From positions 1-64,000 of the IMG/VR virus record IMGVR_UViG_3300042383_000523: a DNA stretch of 64,000 bases; one strand, 5' to 3'. Below are positions 37,163 to 45,497 of this stretch, in pieces (the first letter of the stretch is position 1; each line of letters starts with the position of its first letter). The position numbers and the translations under genes are program-made. The DNA comes from a virus. The notes under the pieces were generated by a model, which saw nothing but the letters and a program-made list of their open reading frames with translations, had not been told where the DNA came from and made no database searches.

Positions 37163-38190
37163 TGTTTGATAAAAAATTTCTTCTTCAAGTACTAGATTCA
37201 ATAGTAGAAGATAAACCTACTAAGAATAGTCGTATTCTTATTATAGATTCTATGAATACTTTCATGAGAAATTTCTCATCAGTTAATACACTTAACCCAG
37301 CGGGCCACCATATAGGTGGTCTCGTAGGTTATTTACGAAGTATCGGATATGCTATTAAAACATTCCGTCCTACTAGAGTAATATTAGTGTTTGACGGACA
37401 TGGAAGTACAGTCAATAAGAAAAATCTATATCCTGAATACAAAGGTAATAGAAGTATATCTCGTATTACAAATTGGGATATATTTGATGACAAAAATGAG
37501 GAAAGTGAAGCAATGAGTAATCAAATGACTCGCCTTATCCAATATTTAAAGCAACTTCCTGTATCTTTAGTATCAATAGATAAAATTGAAGCTGATGATA
37601 GTATAGGTCTTATAGCAAATCATTATGCTGCTGAGGAAGATTGCAAAACAGTAACAATAATGTCTGCTGATAAAGATTTTTATCAATTAATTAGCGATAA
37701 AATTCAAGTTTACTCACCAATTAAGAAAAAAGTATATAAAGTTAATGATGTTCTTGAAGAATTTAATGTGCATCCTAATAATTTCTTAATCTATAAAGCA
37801 TTACTAGGTGATAATTCAGATAATCTCCCAGGAGTTAGAGGATTAGGTCCTAAAAAAATAGTTAAGTTGTTTTCTTTAGAAAGTGCAGATGAATACAAAT
37901 TAGAAGATATTTACAAGATAAGCGCAGATAACGCAAAGAAAAGTCCAATGTACGCGAGTATATTAGAAACGAAAAATCAATTAAATATCAACTATCAATT
38001 AATGAATATACGCGAACCCAATATATCAGACGATAGCAAAGAAGATATAATTAATTTATTAAATGAAGAGATTACTTCATTAAATGTTGGTGGATTTATG
38101 GTATTATATGAGTCAGATGGACTAGTAAATTCTATACCAAATACTCACGGATGGTTATCAGAAAATTTTGGCTCTCTCATATTAAGATAG
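37162..38190 (+). CDS. rnh: 5'-3' exonuclease/flap nuclease (T4 RNase H-like)
   Basis: 342 residues. ILIIDSMNTFMRN, VFDGHGSTVNK, IEADDSIG, SADKDFYQL and LLGDNSDNLPGVRGLGPKKI are the metal-binding and helix-hairpin-helix motifs of the FEN/RNase H family; all acidic residues look intact. It removes RNA primers and flaps. Overlaps the end of uvsX by one base. Size fits T4 RNase H (305 residues). Confidence 0.9.
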   Translation: MFDKKFLLQVLDSIVEDKPTKNSRILIIDSMNTFMRNFSSVNTLNPAGHHIGGLVGYLRSIGYAIKTFRPTRVILVFDGHGSTVNKKNLYPEYKGNRSISRITNWDIFDDKNEESEAMSNQMTRLIQYLKQLPVSLVSIDKIEADDSIGLIANHYAAEEDCKTVTIMSADKDFYQLISDKIQVYSPIKKKVYKVNDVLEEFNVHPNNFLIYKALLGDNSDNLPGVRGLGPKKIVKLFSLESADEYKLEDIYKISADNAKKSPMYASILETKNQLNINYQLMNIREPNISDDSKEDIINLLNEEITSLNVGGFMVLYESDGLVNSIPNTHGWLSENFGSLILR

Positions 38191-38198
38191 TATATTTA
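38167..38198 (+). promoter_or_regulatory. Promoter, TTTG - 20 - TATATTTA
   Basis: TTTG at 38167-38170, within the end of rnh, and TATATTTA at 38191-38198, spacer 20. The helicase start follows 36 bases later. Confidence 0.7.
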
Positions 38199-38234
38199 CA
38201 AAAATAGGTTATTAACAATTAAATAGGTTATATA

Positions 38235-39596
38235 TTGACAACTTTATCAAAACTGTCCCAATACGGACCCGCATTTCAAATCAAAGTAATAGGCGCTCTA
38301 TTAACAGATAGAAATTTCTTAATTACTATATCCGATGCTTTAACTGAAGATTATTTTGAAAATACTTCACATCAATGGATTATTAAGGAAGTTTTAAGTT
38401 ATTTTCATAAATACCACACTGTGCCTTCAATGGAAGCATTAAAGGTAGAGATACAAAAAATTGAAAATGATGTATTACAAATAGCAGTTAAAGAACAACT
38501 AGTACAAGCATATCGAGATTCAGAACAGACAGATGCTCAATACATTAAAGATGAATTTTTAGGATTTTGCCGAAATCAGCAAATGAAAAAAGCTATTATT
38601 GCTTCTACAAATTTATTAAGTATTAATGACTTTGATTCAATTAGACAATTAATTCTTAATGCACTTAAAGTAGGTGAAATAAGATCTATTGGTCATGAGT
38701 ATGAAAAAGATGTTGAAACTAGGTATCGTGATGATAATAGATCACCAATTCCATTTCCTTGGGATGTTATGAATAATATTACACAAGGTGGTTACGGTAA
38801 AGGTGAATTAGTTATTATATTTGGTAATCCTGGTGGTGGTAAATCATGGGCTATTATTGATATGGCAACACATGCTGCTAAATTAGGATTTAATGTATTA
38901 TATTATACTCTTGAATTAAGTGAAACTTATGTAGCAAGACGTATGGATGCTAATTTATTAAGTATTCCTGTAGATAAAATTACAATGCATCGTGAAGAAA
39001 TTGAGCAAATGGCTCAAGAGATACCTGGTAAAATTAAAATTAAAGAATTTCCTGCAGGTAAAACTACATTAGATAATATTGAACAACATATTGAACAATT
39101 AAGAATGCAATATGAATTTGTACCTGATGTAATTTATATTGATTATATTGACTTACTTAAAAACTCATCACGAGATAGATTAGAAGGTACAGAAGATATA
39201 TACACCAGTATTCGAGGATTAGCAACAGAATTAGGTATTCCAATTGTAACTCCATCACAAGCTAATAGAACAGGTGCTAAAAGTGATATTATTGAAGGAG
39301 ATAACATAGCAGGTTCATATTCTAAGTTAATGATTGGGGATATCGTTTTATCATTAGCTAGAAATAGAAAAGATAAATTAGAAAATACAGGACGTTGGCA
39401 TGTTATGAAGAATAGATTGGGAGGAGATGGTATGACATTTGCTTCAACCATCGATACTTCCATGGGTAAAATTGAAATATTCGAAGACTTCCTAGAAATC
39501 GATACATCTAGCACAGATAAAAAGCCAGGCGATTATAACGCAGTAGATAGAGAAGAAAAAGACTTTTTAAGAAATTTTATTCTTAATAGTGATTAA
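38235..39596 (+). CDS. Replicative helicase, DnaB/gp41-like
   Basis: 453 residues with a TTG start at 38235; the next in-frame Met is about 55 residues in and would remove the N-terminal domain. Walker A FGNPGGGKSWA (about 199), Walker B VIYIDYIDLL (about 300), PSQANRTGAKS and a GSYSKLMIGDIVLSLARN sensor segment identify a DnaB-family hexameric helicase. It unwinds the fork together with a primase, not seen here. Length fits T4 gp41 (475). Confidence 0.9.
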   Translation: MTTLSKLSQYGPAFQIKVIGALLTDRNFLITISDALTEDYFENTSHQWIIKEVLSYFHKYHTVPSMEALKVEIQKIENDVLQIAVKEQLVQAYRDSEQTDAQYIKDEFLGFCRNQQMKKAIIASTNLLSINDFDSIRQLILNALKVGEIRSIGHEYEKDVETRYRDDNRSPIPFPWDVMNNITQGGYGKGELVIIFGNPGGGKSWAIIDMATHAAKLGFNVLYYTLELSETYVARRMDANLLSIPVDKITMHREEIEQMAQEIPGKIKIKEFPAGKTTLDNIEQHIEQLRMQYEFVPDVIYIDYIDLLKNSSRDRLEGTEDIYTSIRGLATELGIPIVTPSQANRTGAKSDIIEGDNIAGSYSKLMIGDIVLSLARNRKDKLENTGRWHVMKNRLGGDGMTFASTIDTSMGKIEIFEDFLEIDTSSTDKKPGDYNAVDREEKDFLRNFILNSD

Positions 39597-39608
39597 CCTT
39601 TATTTTAA

Positions 39609-39616
39609 TGTATTTA
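39609..39616 (+). promoter_or_regulatory. TGTATTTA promoter-like box
   Basis: TGTATTTA at 39609-39616, 31 bases before nrdB. No TTG box is seen at 20 bases upstream, so this is a weak candidate. Confidence 0.3.
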
Positions 39617-39647
39617 TAGACCCAACTTTTAAATTTTAAAAACACAC

Positions 39648-40628
39648 ATGAGAGACATTACAAAAGAAAGAGTGGTTTATAAGCCATTTGAATACACTGA
39701 AGCGCATGACTTCTGGTTAAAACAACATCAAGCGCATTGGTTACACACGGAAGTTCCGATGATGTCAGATGTAAATGATTGGAAACAAAATTTATCAGAA
39801 ACAGAAAAAAACATTATAGGTTCTATTTTAAAAGGTTTCGCTCAAACTGAAACAGTAGTAAATGATTACTGGACAAATTTAGTAACATCTTGGTTTAGAA
39901 AACCTGAAATTATTAAGATGGCTGTTACTTTTGGAGCATTTGAAACTATTCACGCTGAAGCTTATTCATTATTGAATGAAGAATTAGGATTAGATAATTT
40001 TTCTGAATTTTTAGAAGATGAAGCTACAATGGCTAAGATTCAAGGATTAATGGATGTAAGAGATTCACACAATGGTGAAGTTGATTGGAGTGAAAGAGCA
40101 AAATCATTAGCTATATTTTCAGCTTTTACAGAAGGAGTAAATTTATTTTCATCATTTGCAATTTTATTATCTTTTAAATTAAGAAATTTATTAAAAGGAG
40201 TAGGACAAATTGTAGAATGGTCAATTAGAGATGAATCATTACATTCTGAAGCAGGATGCTGGTTATTTAGACAATTAATGCTAGAAAAACCAGAACTAAA
40301 CACACCAGAACTAAAAAAATCAATTGAAGAAGCAGCTTTATTATCTTTAAAATTAGAATTAGACTTTATTGATAAAGTTTATGAAATGGGAGATTTAGAT
40401 GGTTGTTCAAAATACGATTTAGTTAGCTTTATTAAATATAGAGTTAATACAAAAATGCAAGATTTGGGTTACGAGTCTATAGTAAATGGAATTGATGATG
40501 CTTCAATTAAAAGAATGAAATGGTTTGACAGTTTATCAGCTGGTAAACAACATACAGATTTCTTCGCATCAAGAGTAACAAATTATTCAAAAGGAGTTCA
40601 AAACTGGGACGCAAACGATTTATTTTAA
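39648..40628 (+). CDS. nrdB: Ribonucleotide reductase small subunit (class I)
   Basis: 326 residues. Metal ligands are Glu69 (AQTETVV), Glu99 and His102 (FETIHAEAY), a later Glu (FTEGVN) and Glu/His in RDESLHSE; the radical Tyr is probably Tyr106, four after His102. It forms the radical used by NrdA to reduce ribonucleotides to deoxyribonucleotides. Three bases separate it from nrdA; a thioredoxin gene that could supply electrons lies downstream. Typical phage nucleotide-supply function. Confidence 0.92.
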   Translation: MRDITKERVVYKPFEYTEAHDFWLKQHQAHWLHTEVPMMSDVNDWKQNLSETEKNIIGSILKGFAQTETVVNDYWTNLVTSWFRKPEIIKMAVTFGAFETIHAEAYSLLNEELGLDNFSEFLEDEATMAKIQGLMDVRDSHNGEVDWSERAKSLAIFSAFTEGVNLFSSFAILLSFKLRNLLKGVGQIVEWSIRDESLHSEAGCWLFRQLMLEKPELNTPELKKSIEEAALLSLKLELDFIDKVYEMGDLDGCSKYDLVSFIKYRVNTKMQDLGYESIVNGIDDASIKRMKWFDSLSAGKQHTDFFASRVTNYSKGVQNWDANDLF

Positions 40629-40631
40629 TAT

Positions 40632-42347
40632 ATGGACAACAACAGCTTAATATCAGATTACACCCAATGGGAAAGAGGTAAAGACTATCCTGAATATTTC
40701 GACGAAATATCATTAGCAACAATTAGCAAGGGATACTTGCTACCTGGAGAAACACCTAAAAAAGCATACAGAAGAGTATCAATAGCAGCATCTACAAGAT
40801 TAAACAGACCAGATTTAGAAAATAAATTCTTTAAAATATTATGGAATGGTTGGTTAGGTTTAGCATCACCTGTGTTATCAAACATGGGTACAGATAGAGG
40901 TTTACCTATTTCATGTTTTGGTGTAGATACACCAGATTCTATACGAGGAATAGGCTTAACTAACGCTGAACTGATGAAATTAACATCTGTTGGTGGAGGA
41001 GTAGGTATTGGTTTATCTCGCATTAGACCACGTGGGAAAGAAATTAAAGGTAATGGTAAATCTGAAGGGGTAGTGCCTTGGGCTAAAATTTATGATTCAA
41101 CTATCATCGCTACAAATCAAGGTAATGTAAGAAGAGGAGCAGCATCTGTTAATTTAGATATTAATCATTTAGATATTGATGAATTCTTAGAAATCAGAAG
41201 ACCAAAAGGTGACCCAAATAGACAATGTTTAAATTTACATCAATGTGTTGTTGTAGATGATGCATTTATGAGAAAACTAGAATCAAGAGATCAAGCATCC
41301 ATGGAACGTTGGGCTAAAATTTTGAAAGCTAGAATGGAAACTGGAGAACCATATATTATGTTTAAGGATAATGTTAATAAAGCAAATCCTATTTCGTATA
41401 TGATGAATAATCTTGATGTTTCTATGACTAACATCTGTACTGAGATTACTTTACATACAGATGAAGAACATTCATTTATTTGTTGTTTATCTTCATTAAA
41501 TTTAGCTAAATATGATGAATGGAAAGATACAGATACTGTTCAATTATCAATTTACTTCTTAGATGGAGTAATGCAAGAATTTATTGAAAAAACAAGTGGT
41601 AAAGAAAGTATGGTTAGAACAAATAATCACGCTAAAAAAGGTAGAGCATTAGGTTTAGGAGTAATGGGATGGCATACATTCTTACAACAAAAAGGATTAC
41701 CATTTAATTCAATAGCTTCTACAGCTCACACACATAATATCTTTAGTAAGCTTAAACTAGAAGCAGAATCAGCATCTCGTCAATTAGCAGTAGAATACGG
41801 AGAACCATTATGGTGTCGTGGAACGGGTATGCGTAATACGCATTTACTCGCGATAGCTCCAACAGTATCTAATAGTGTCATAACAGGAGGAATTTCAGCA
41901 GGAATTGAGCCATTACCAGCTAACATTTATACTTTTAATGGAGCTAAAGGTACTTTTATTAGAAAAAATAAAGTATTAGAAAACTTATTAGAAGAAAAAG
42001 GTCAAAATAAAGATCAATATTGGGACCAAATGTTAAGAGATAATGGTAGTGTTTTAGGTTTACCTGATACTATATTATCACCTGATGAAAAAGAATTATT
42101 TTTAACATTCCCTGAAATAAATCAGTTAGAATTAGTTAGACAAGCGGCCATCAGACAAAGATATATTGATCAAACACAATCTTTAAATCTATCATTTGAT
42201 CCTCAAGATTCACCAAAATGGATTAATCAGGTTCATATGGAAGCTCATAAATTAGGAATAAAAACATTATATTATTTAAGAACCGATTCAGTTATTAAAG
42301 GTGATTTAGGATCAAGACAAGCTGAATGTGTAAGTTGCGAAGGTTAA
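40632..42347 (+). CDS. nrdA: Ribonucleotide reductase large subunit, compact (class I)
   Basis: 571 residues. LPISCFGVD (first active-site Cys), TSVGGGVGIGLSRIR, SMTNICTEI (radical Cys with Asn and Glu) and FICCLSSLNL carry the catalytic residues; the C-terminus ends AECVSCEG, the redox tail. The usual N-terminal ATP cone is absent, and the protein is about 180 residues shorter than typical NrdA, so overall-activity allosteric inhibition by dATP is probably missing. Paired with nrdB. Confidence 0.9.
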   Translation: MDNNSLISDYTQWERGKDYPEYFDEISLATISKGYLLPGETPKKAYRRVSIAASTRLNRPDLENKFFKILWNGWLGLASPVLSNMGTDRGLPISCFGVDTPDSIRGIGLTNAELMKLTSVGGGVGIGLSRIRPRGKEIKGNGKSEGVVPWAKIYDSTIIATNQGNVRRGAASVNLDINHLDIDEFLEIRRPKGDPNRQCLNLHQCVVVDDAFMRKLESRDQASMERWAKILKARMETGEPYIMFKDNVNKANPISYMMNNLDVSMTNICTEITLHTDEEHSFICCLSSLNLAKYDEWKDTDTVQLSIYFLDGVMQEFIEKTSGKESMVRTNNHAKKGRALGLGVMGWHTFLQQKGLPFNSIASTAHTHNIFSKLKLEAESASRQLAVEYGEPLWCRGTGMRNTHLLAIAPTVSNSVITGGISAGIEPLPANIYTFNGAKGTFIRKNKVLENLLEEKGQNKDQYWDQMLRDNGSVLGLPDTILSPDEKELFLTFPEINQLELVRQAAIRQRYIDQTQSLNLSFDPQDSPKWINQVHMEAHKLGIKTLYYLRTDSVIKGDLGSRQAECVSCEG

Positions 42348-42348
42348 T

Positions 42349-42531
42349 ATGGATACATCAAATAAAATGCTAAAATATTTGGAGACTGTCGAAAAAGATG
42401 TTAGATTTATAGAAGAACAGATAAAAAACAATCCAAATAATATAACAGAATATGAAGAACAACTAGATTCGCTTTTAGCGAATTTAGGTTCTGAATTGTT
42501 ATCACTAAGTAAAGAAGAAGAAACAGAGTAA
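42349..42531 (+). CDS. Small coiled-coil protein (60 aa)
   Basis: Starts two bases after the nrdA stop. Mainly one charged helix (KMLKYLETVEKDVRFIEEQ, EEQLDSLLANLGSELL). No recognised family. Likely co-translated with nrdA; function unknown. Confidence 0.55.
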   Translation: MDTSNKMLKYLETVEKDVRFIEEQIKNNPNNITEYEEQLDSLLANLGSELLSLSKEEETE

Positions 42532-42534
42532 GTT

Positions 42535-42999
42535 ATGAAAAAATTTCAATCAACAAAAGTATTTGATGGATACTCTACAGTATTTCGTCAATGGAGAGCA
42601 GAAGGAACTCACTGTAGTTTTCTTCATGGTTATGGTATTTCTTTCAAAATTGTATTTGAAGGAGAATTAGACGAAAGAAACTGGGTATGGGACTTTGGAG
42701 GAATGAAAAGAGCTAAAAATACCATTGATGGTATGCCTCCTAAAGCATGGATGGACTATATGTTCGATCACACTTACATTATAGCTGAAGATGATCCATT
42801 CTTACCATTAGCTATAGAAATGGATAAAAATGAAATAGCCCAAGTTAGAGTAATACCCGCTACAGGAGCAGAACAATTCGCTAAATTTATCTATGATAAA
42901 GTATCTGAATTTATTAAAATAGAAACAGATAATAGAGTAAGAGTAGTAAGTGTAGAATTTAAAGAACATACTAAAAACTCAGCGATATATGGTGAGTAA
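42535..42999 (+). CDS. queD: 6-carboxy-tetrahydropterin synthase (QueD-like)
   Basis: 154 residues. THCSFLHGYGISF is the Cys-x3-His-Gly-x-G pattern of the QueD/PTPS family, in which Cys is catalytic and His binds zinc; WVWDFGGMKRAK and MFDHTYII supply the downstream active-site elements. It converts dihydroneopterin triphosphate to 6-carboxy-tetrahydropterin, the second step to preQ0. FolE, QueE and QueC are also in the window. It lies between ribonucleotide reductase and a thioredoxin. Confidence 0.85.
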   Translation: MKKFQSTKVFDGYSTVFRQWRAEGTHCSFLHGYGISFKIVFEGELDERNWVWDFGGMKRAKNTIDGMPPKAWMDYMFDHTYIIAEDDPFLPLAIEMDKNEIAQVRVIPATGAEQFAKFIYDKVSEFIKIETDNRVRVVSVEFKEHTKNSAIYGE

Positions 43000-43120
43000 A
43001 CCTAACTTAACAATGGATGAGTTCCATCAGTACTTACAAAATGTAATAGACTCTAAATTAGATCTAAGACAGAAAGTAGTAGCAGTAGAAAGATATATAA
43101 AACAAATAACAGGAAGATGA
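42989..43120 (+). CDS. Short protein (43 aa)
   Basis: Reads MVSKPNLTMDEFHQYLQNV to YIKQITGR, starting inside the last codons of queD and overlapping the thioredoxin start (ATGA). It is coding-like: overlapping starts and stops on both sides and a helical, charged composition. Function unknown. Confidence 0.6.
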   Translation: MVSKPNLTMDEFHQYLQNVIDSKLDLRQKVVAVERYIKQITGR

Positions 43121-43365
43121 AAAAAGTAATTAGATACACAGCAGCATGGTGTGGACCATGTAAAATGTATGCACCAACATTTGAACAAGTAAGAACAAGT
43201 TCACCACTATCATTTGAAACTATAGATGTAGATTCAGGACACCCTTCAATTACAGAATATGGTATTAGAAATGTACCTACAACTGTTGTAGTTGAAATAG
43301 ATGGTACTGTAAGAAAACAAAGCGGAAATATGAGTGCAGACGCACTGAGAACATTTATTGGATAA
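43117..43365 (+). CDS. Thioredoxin
   Basis: 82 residues with the redox motif AAWCGPCKMYAP (Cys-Gly-Pro-Cys) and the cis-Pro segment GIRNVPTTVVV. It is shorter than the usual 105 residues but has the complete core. It probably re-reduces the phage ribonucleotide reductase encoded upstream. Its start overlaps the previous stop and its stop overlaps the next start. Confidence 0.9.
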   Translation: MKKVIRYTAAWCGPCKMYAPTFEQVRTSSPLSFETIDVDSGHPSITEYGIRNVPTTVVVEIDGTVRKQSGNMSADALRTFIG

Positions 43366-44153
43366 TGAAAATATCACACGAATTACCGTTATCATTATTT
43401 CCTTATAGTTTTGGATGGAATGATTATGAATATTGTTTACCTCATTTGTTAGATAAACATGATGAATATAGACAATTCTTTTTAGATTCTCGAGAAAGAA
43501 ACCGCTTTATTATAATGGATAATGGTTTATTTGAGGGTGTGACTCATACTACTCAAGACTTATTAGACAAAATCAATCTAATAGAACCAGATATCTTTAT
43601 TGTACCTGACGAATGGAATGATAAAAATGCTACAGCTAAAAATGCAAAACATTGGAATCAATATGATTTACCTGAACGTACTAATTTAATGGTAGTAATG
43701 CAAGGTACAACTATTGGTGAAATGCATCAACTATACCAACAGTGTGTTGATTTAGGTTATACTCATTTCGCATTTAATCATTCTTCTGTATTATATCAAG
43801 AATTATGTCCTACAGAAAATAAACTAGCTAATCAAACAGTTGGAAGGGTATTACTTTTAGAAAATATGAAAGATGAAAAATTAATCAAACCACATCACTA
43901 CATCCATTTACTAGGATGTTCGGTACCTCAAGAATTTACTCACTACAGAGATAATTGGGAACCAGGAATGATTAATTCAGTAGATACTTCAAACCCAATT
44001 ATATGTGGTGCCTTAGGTATTAGATATGATGAAGTAGGTTTATTAGAAAAACCATCAAATAAAATTGAAGAATTCATGGAATCTAATTTAGATGAACAAT
44101 TAGAAGACATCAAATATAACATACAATGCTTTAAAAACTTCTGCAATAAATAG
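43365..44153 (+). CDS. DpdA-like DNA-guanine transglycosylase
   Basis: 262 residues. It shows the landmarks of the TGT-type TIM barrel in order: FIIMDNGLFEG (corresponding to the active-site Asp loop), PDIFIVPDEWND, LMVVMQGTT (QG substrate loop), YIHLLGCSVPQEF and INSVDTSNPIICG (second Asp, nucleophile position). Phage members of this family (DpdA) exchange guanine in DNA for preQ0 or its derivatives. The genes for making preQ0 are in the same window, which supports a DNA-modification role over tRNA. Shorter than bacterial Tgt (about 375) and without its zinc-binding Cys cluster. Confidence 0.7.
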   Translation: MKISHELPLSLFPYSFGWNDYEYCLPHLLDKHDEYRQFFLDSRERNRFIIMDNGLFEGVTHTTQDLLDKINLIEPDIFIVPDEWNDKNATAKNAKHWNQYDLPERTNLMVVMQGTTIGEMHQLYQQCVDLGYTHFAFNHSSVLYQELCPTENKLANQTVGRVLLLENMKDEKLIKPHHYIHLLGCSVPQEFTHYRDNWEPGMINSVDTSNPIICGALGIRYDEVGLLEKPSNKIEEFMESNLDEQLEDIKYNIQCFKNFCNK

Positions 44154-44184
44154 TTGGAAAACTAATATAAATTTATTATATTTA
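44153..44184 (+). promoter_or_regulatory. Promoter, GTTG - 20 - TATATTTA
   Basis: GTTG at 44153-44156 and TATATTTA at 44177-44184, spacer 20, just behind the dpdA-like stop. It would transcribe the run of small genes starting at 44205. Confidence 0.75.
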
Positions 44185-44204
44185 CACAAATAAAATTAAA
44201 CGTT

Positions 44205-44348
44205 ATGAGTAAAACATCTGCAAAAAACAAGTACGAGCAATTAATGGCTTGGTTACCAACTTTAGGACAATCTAAAAAGTCTAAAGTAGAAAAACAATCC
44301 ACCAAATTCAGCAAAGCTGATTATTATAAAGAAAGAGGAGCAAAATAA
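44205..44348 (+). CDS. Short basic protein (47 aa)
   Basis: MSKTSAKNKYEQLMAWLPT to YYKERGAK; Lys/Ser rich, with no family recognised. It has a promoter upstream, the recurrent leader aaacgttATG, and its stop overlaps the next start (TAATG), which makes it a credible gene despite its length. Confidence 0.65.
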   Translation: MSKTSAKNKYEQLMAWLPTLGQSKKSKVEKQSTKFSKADYYKERGAK

Positions 44349-44521
44349 TGGTAGAAGCATTAAGACATGCTTTTGGTCTTTGTGGAGAACATTGGCACCC
44401 TAACGTACTAAATATATCAGCTGCTTCTTTAGGATTTGTAGGATTATCTTCATATATTAAATACAAGTTTAACATTTTAAAAAGTTATGTAACATGGAAC
44501 AAGAACAAAAACCGTACATGA
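44348..44521 (+). CDS. Short conserved-looking phage protein (57 aa)
   Basis: Starts MVEALRHAFGLCGEHWHPN, a pattern I recognise from small proteins of T4-like aquatic phages. The central stretch (ISAASLGFVGLSSYI) is hydrophobic and may be one membrane span. Overlaps both neighbours by a few bases. Function unknown. Confidence 0.6.
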   Translation: MVEALRHAFGLCGEHWHPNVLNISAASLGFVGLSSYIKYKFNILKSYVTWNKNKNRT

Positions 44522-44721
44522 TGTCACTTTATGATTATCTAGGTAAAGCAGCTGGCTCAGAATTAGGTAAAGAAGTAGCAGAAACTGCTGTAAAATTAAA
44601 AGAAACCATACAAAAAAAGTATGTAACTAACACTCGTTATAAAGGTGAAATTTTAATGTATCGACGTGAATTTCTTGATCTTTATTTTGGGAACATGGTA
44701 TATGAAGGAGAACAAAAATAG
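44494..44721 (+). CDS. Small protein of unknown function (75 aa)
   Basis: Begins inside the end of the previous gene (28-base overlap) with MEQEQKPYMMSLYDYLGKAAG. Helical, charged, without motif. The stop at 44721 abuts a stem-forming leader of the HNH gene. Translation may be coupled to the gene before it. Confidence 0.6.
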   Translation: MEQEQKPYMMSLYDYLGKAAGSELGKEVAETAVKLKETIQKKYVTNTRYKGEILMYRREFLDLYFGNMVYEGEQK

Positions 44722-44776
44722 TTGTGGTTTTTAATGGGGAGTGTAATATTTATTACCGCCATAAAATATCACAACT
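44720..44776 (+). promoter_or_regulatory. Promoter and hairpin leader of the HNH gene
   Basis: GTTG at 44721-44724 and AATATTTA at 44745-44752 are separated by 20 bases, the recurrent promoter spacing. The flanks AGTTGTG (44720-44726) and CACAACT (44770-44776) form a seven-base inverted repeat that ends exactly at the ATG. An RNA starting upstream could hide the start codon. Confidence 0.55.
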
Positions 44777-45442
44777 ATGCCTACTAAAGAATATTTCCAA
44801 GAATATAGAAGGAAGAATAATCCTAAATTAAAAGAAAAAGAAGAATTATCTCAACAACAAAAAAAACGTTGTACTAAATGTTCTGAAATTAAAGAATTTA
44901 AAGATTTTGTTCCTCAAAAAGCTGGGTTTATGGGTTTTAAAGCTCAATGTAAGTCCTGTGATTCAAAATACGACAAAAGTTATCAATCTCAAACTAACCT
45001 TAGATCTAAAAGAGATAAAACCCCTAAATCTATTCAATATAGAAAAGATTATATTTCTAAAAACAAAGATTGGTGGAGGAAATATGAAAGGGGATATAGA
45101 TACTCTAGAAGGCAAGAAGATATGTTCTTTAAAATAAAAGGAAATCTAAGTAGTAGACTCTCAGACTTGATACAAAATCGTGGATTGGGTAAAAGGACAG
45201 TAGAATTATTAGGATGTGATAAAGATACATTTTTAAATCATCTTGAATCTCAATTTACTGAAGGAATGACTTGGGAAAATTATGGTTTAAAAGGATGGCA
45301 TGTAGATCATATAATACCTATTTCATCTTATGATTTGACTAACGAAGACGAAGTAAAAAAAGCCTGTCATTATTCCAACCTTCAACCACTTTGGTGGCAA
45401 GATAATTTGGAGAAAGGAAATAAAATTCGTACATTAAAATAA
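44777..45442 (+). CDS. HNH homing endonuclease
   Basis: 221 residues. The N-terminus has a zinc-finger-like pair (KRCTKCSEIKEF, CKSCDSKY). The nuclease core is at the C-terminus: GWHVDHIIPIS (HNH His-Asp-His start) and CHYSNLQPLWWQDNLEKGN (Asn and final basic element). Such genes are mobile in T4-like phages and cut unoccupied sites. It sits between small genes and queC. The start follows a hairpin leader. Not associated with an obvious intron. Confidence 0.88.
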   Translation: MPTKEYFQEYRRKNNPKLKEKEELSQQQKKRCTKCSEIKEFKDFVPQKAGFMGFKAQCKSCDSKYDKSYQSQTNLRSKRDKTPKSIQYRKDYISKNKDWWRKYERGYRYSRRQEDMFFKIKGNLSSRLSDLIQNRGLGKRTVELLGCDKDTFLNHLESQFTEGMTWENYGLKGWHVDHIIPISSYDLTNEDEVKKACHYSNLQPLWWQDNLEKGNKIRTLK

Positions 45443-45477
45443 AGGTTTGAAGCTCCATAACCTGTAAATACCGGAGT
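45443..45477 (+). ncRNA. H-type pseudoknot upstream of queC (riboswitch candidate)
   Basis: AGGTT (45443-45447) pairs with AACCT (45459-45463), and the loop sequence GCTCC (45452-45456) pairs with GGAGT (45473-45477), giving a pseudoknot with a short A/T-rich connector. It lies 20 bases before the queC ATG, right after the HNH stop. The class I preQ1 riboswitch is also an H-type pseudoknot of this size, but its consensus is not met. It could also be a translation-control structure without a ligand. Confidence 0.45.
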
Positions 45478-45497
45478 AAAGTTTTAAATTTAATAAA

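Noticed and set aside
44907-45137. Second plus-strand frame of 76 codons inside the HNH gene
   Set aside because: It has no leader, overlaps the zinc-finger and central part of a well-supported gene and shows no protein motif.
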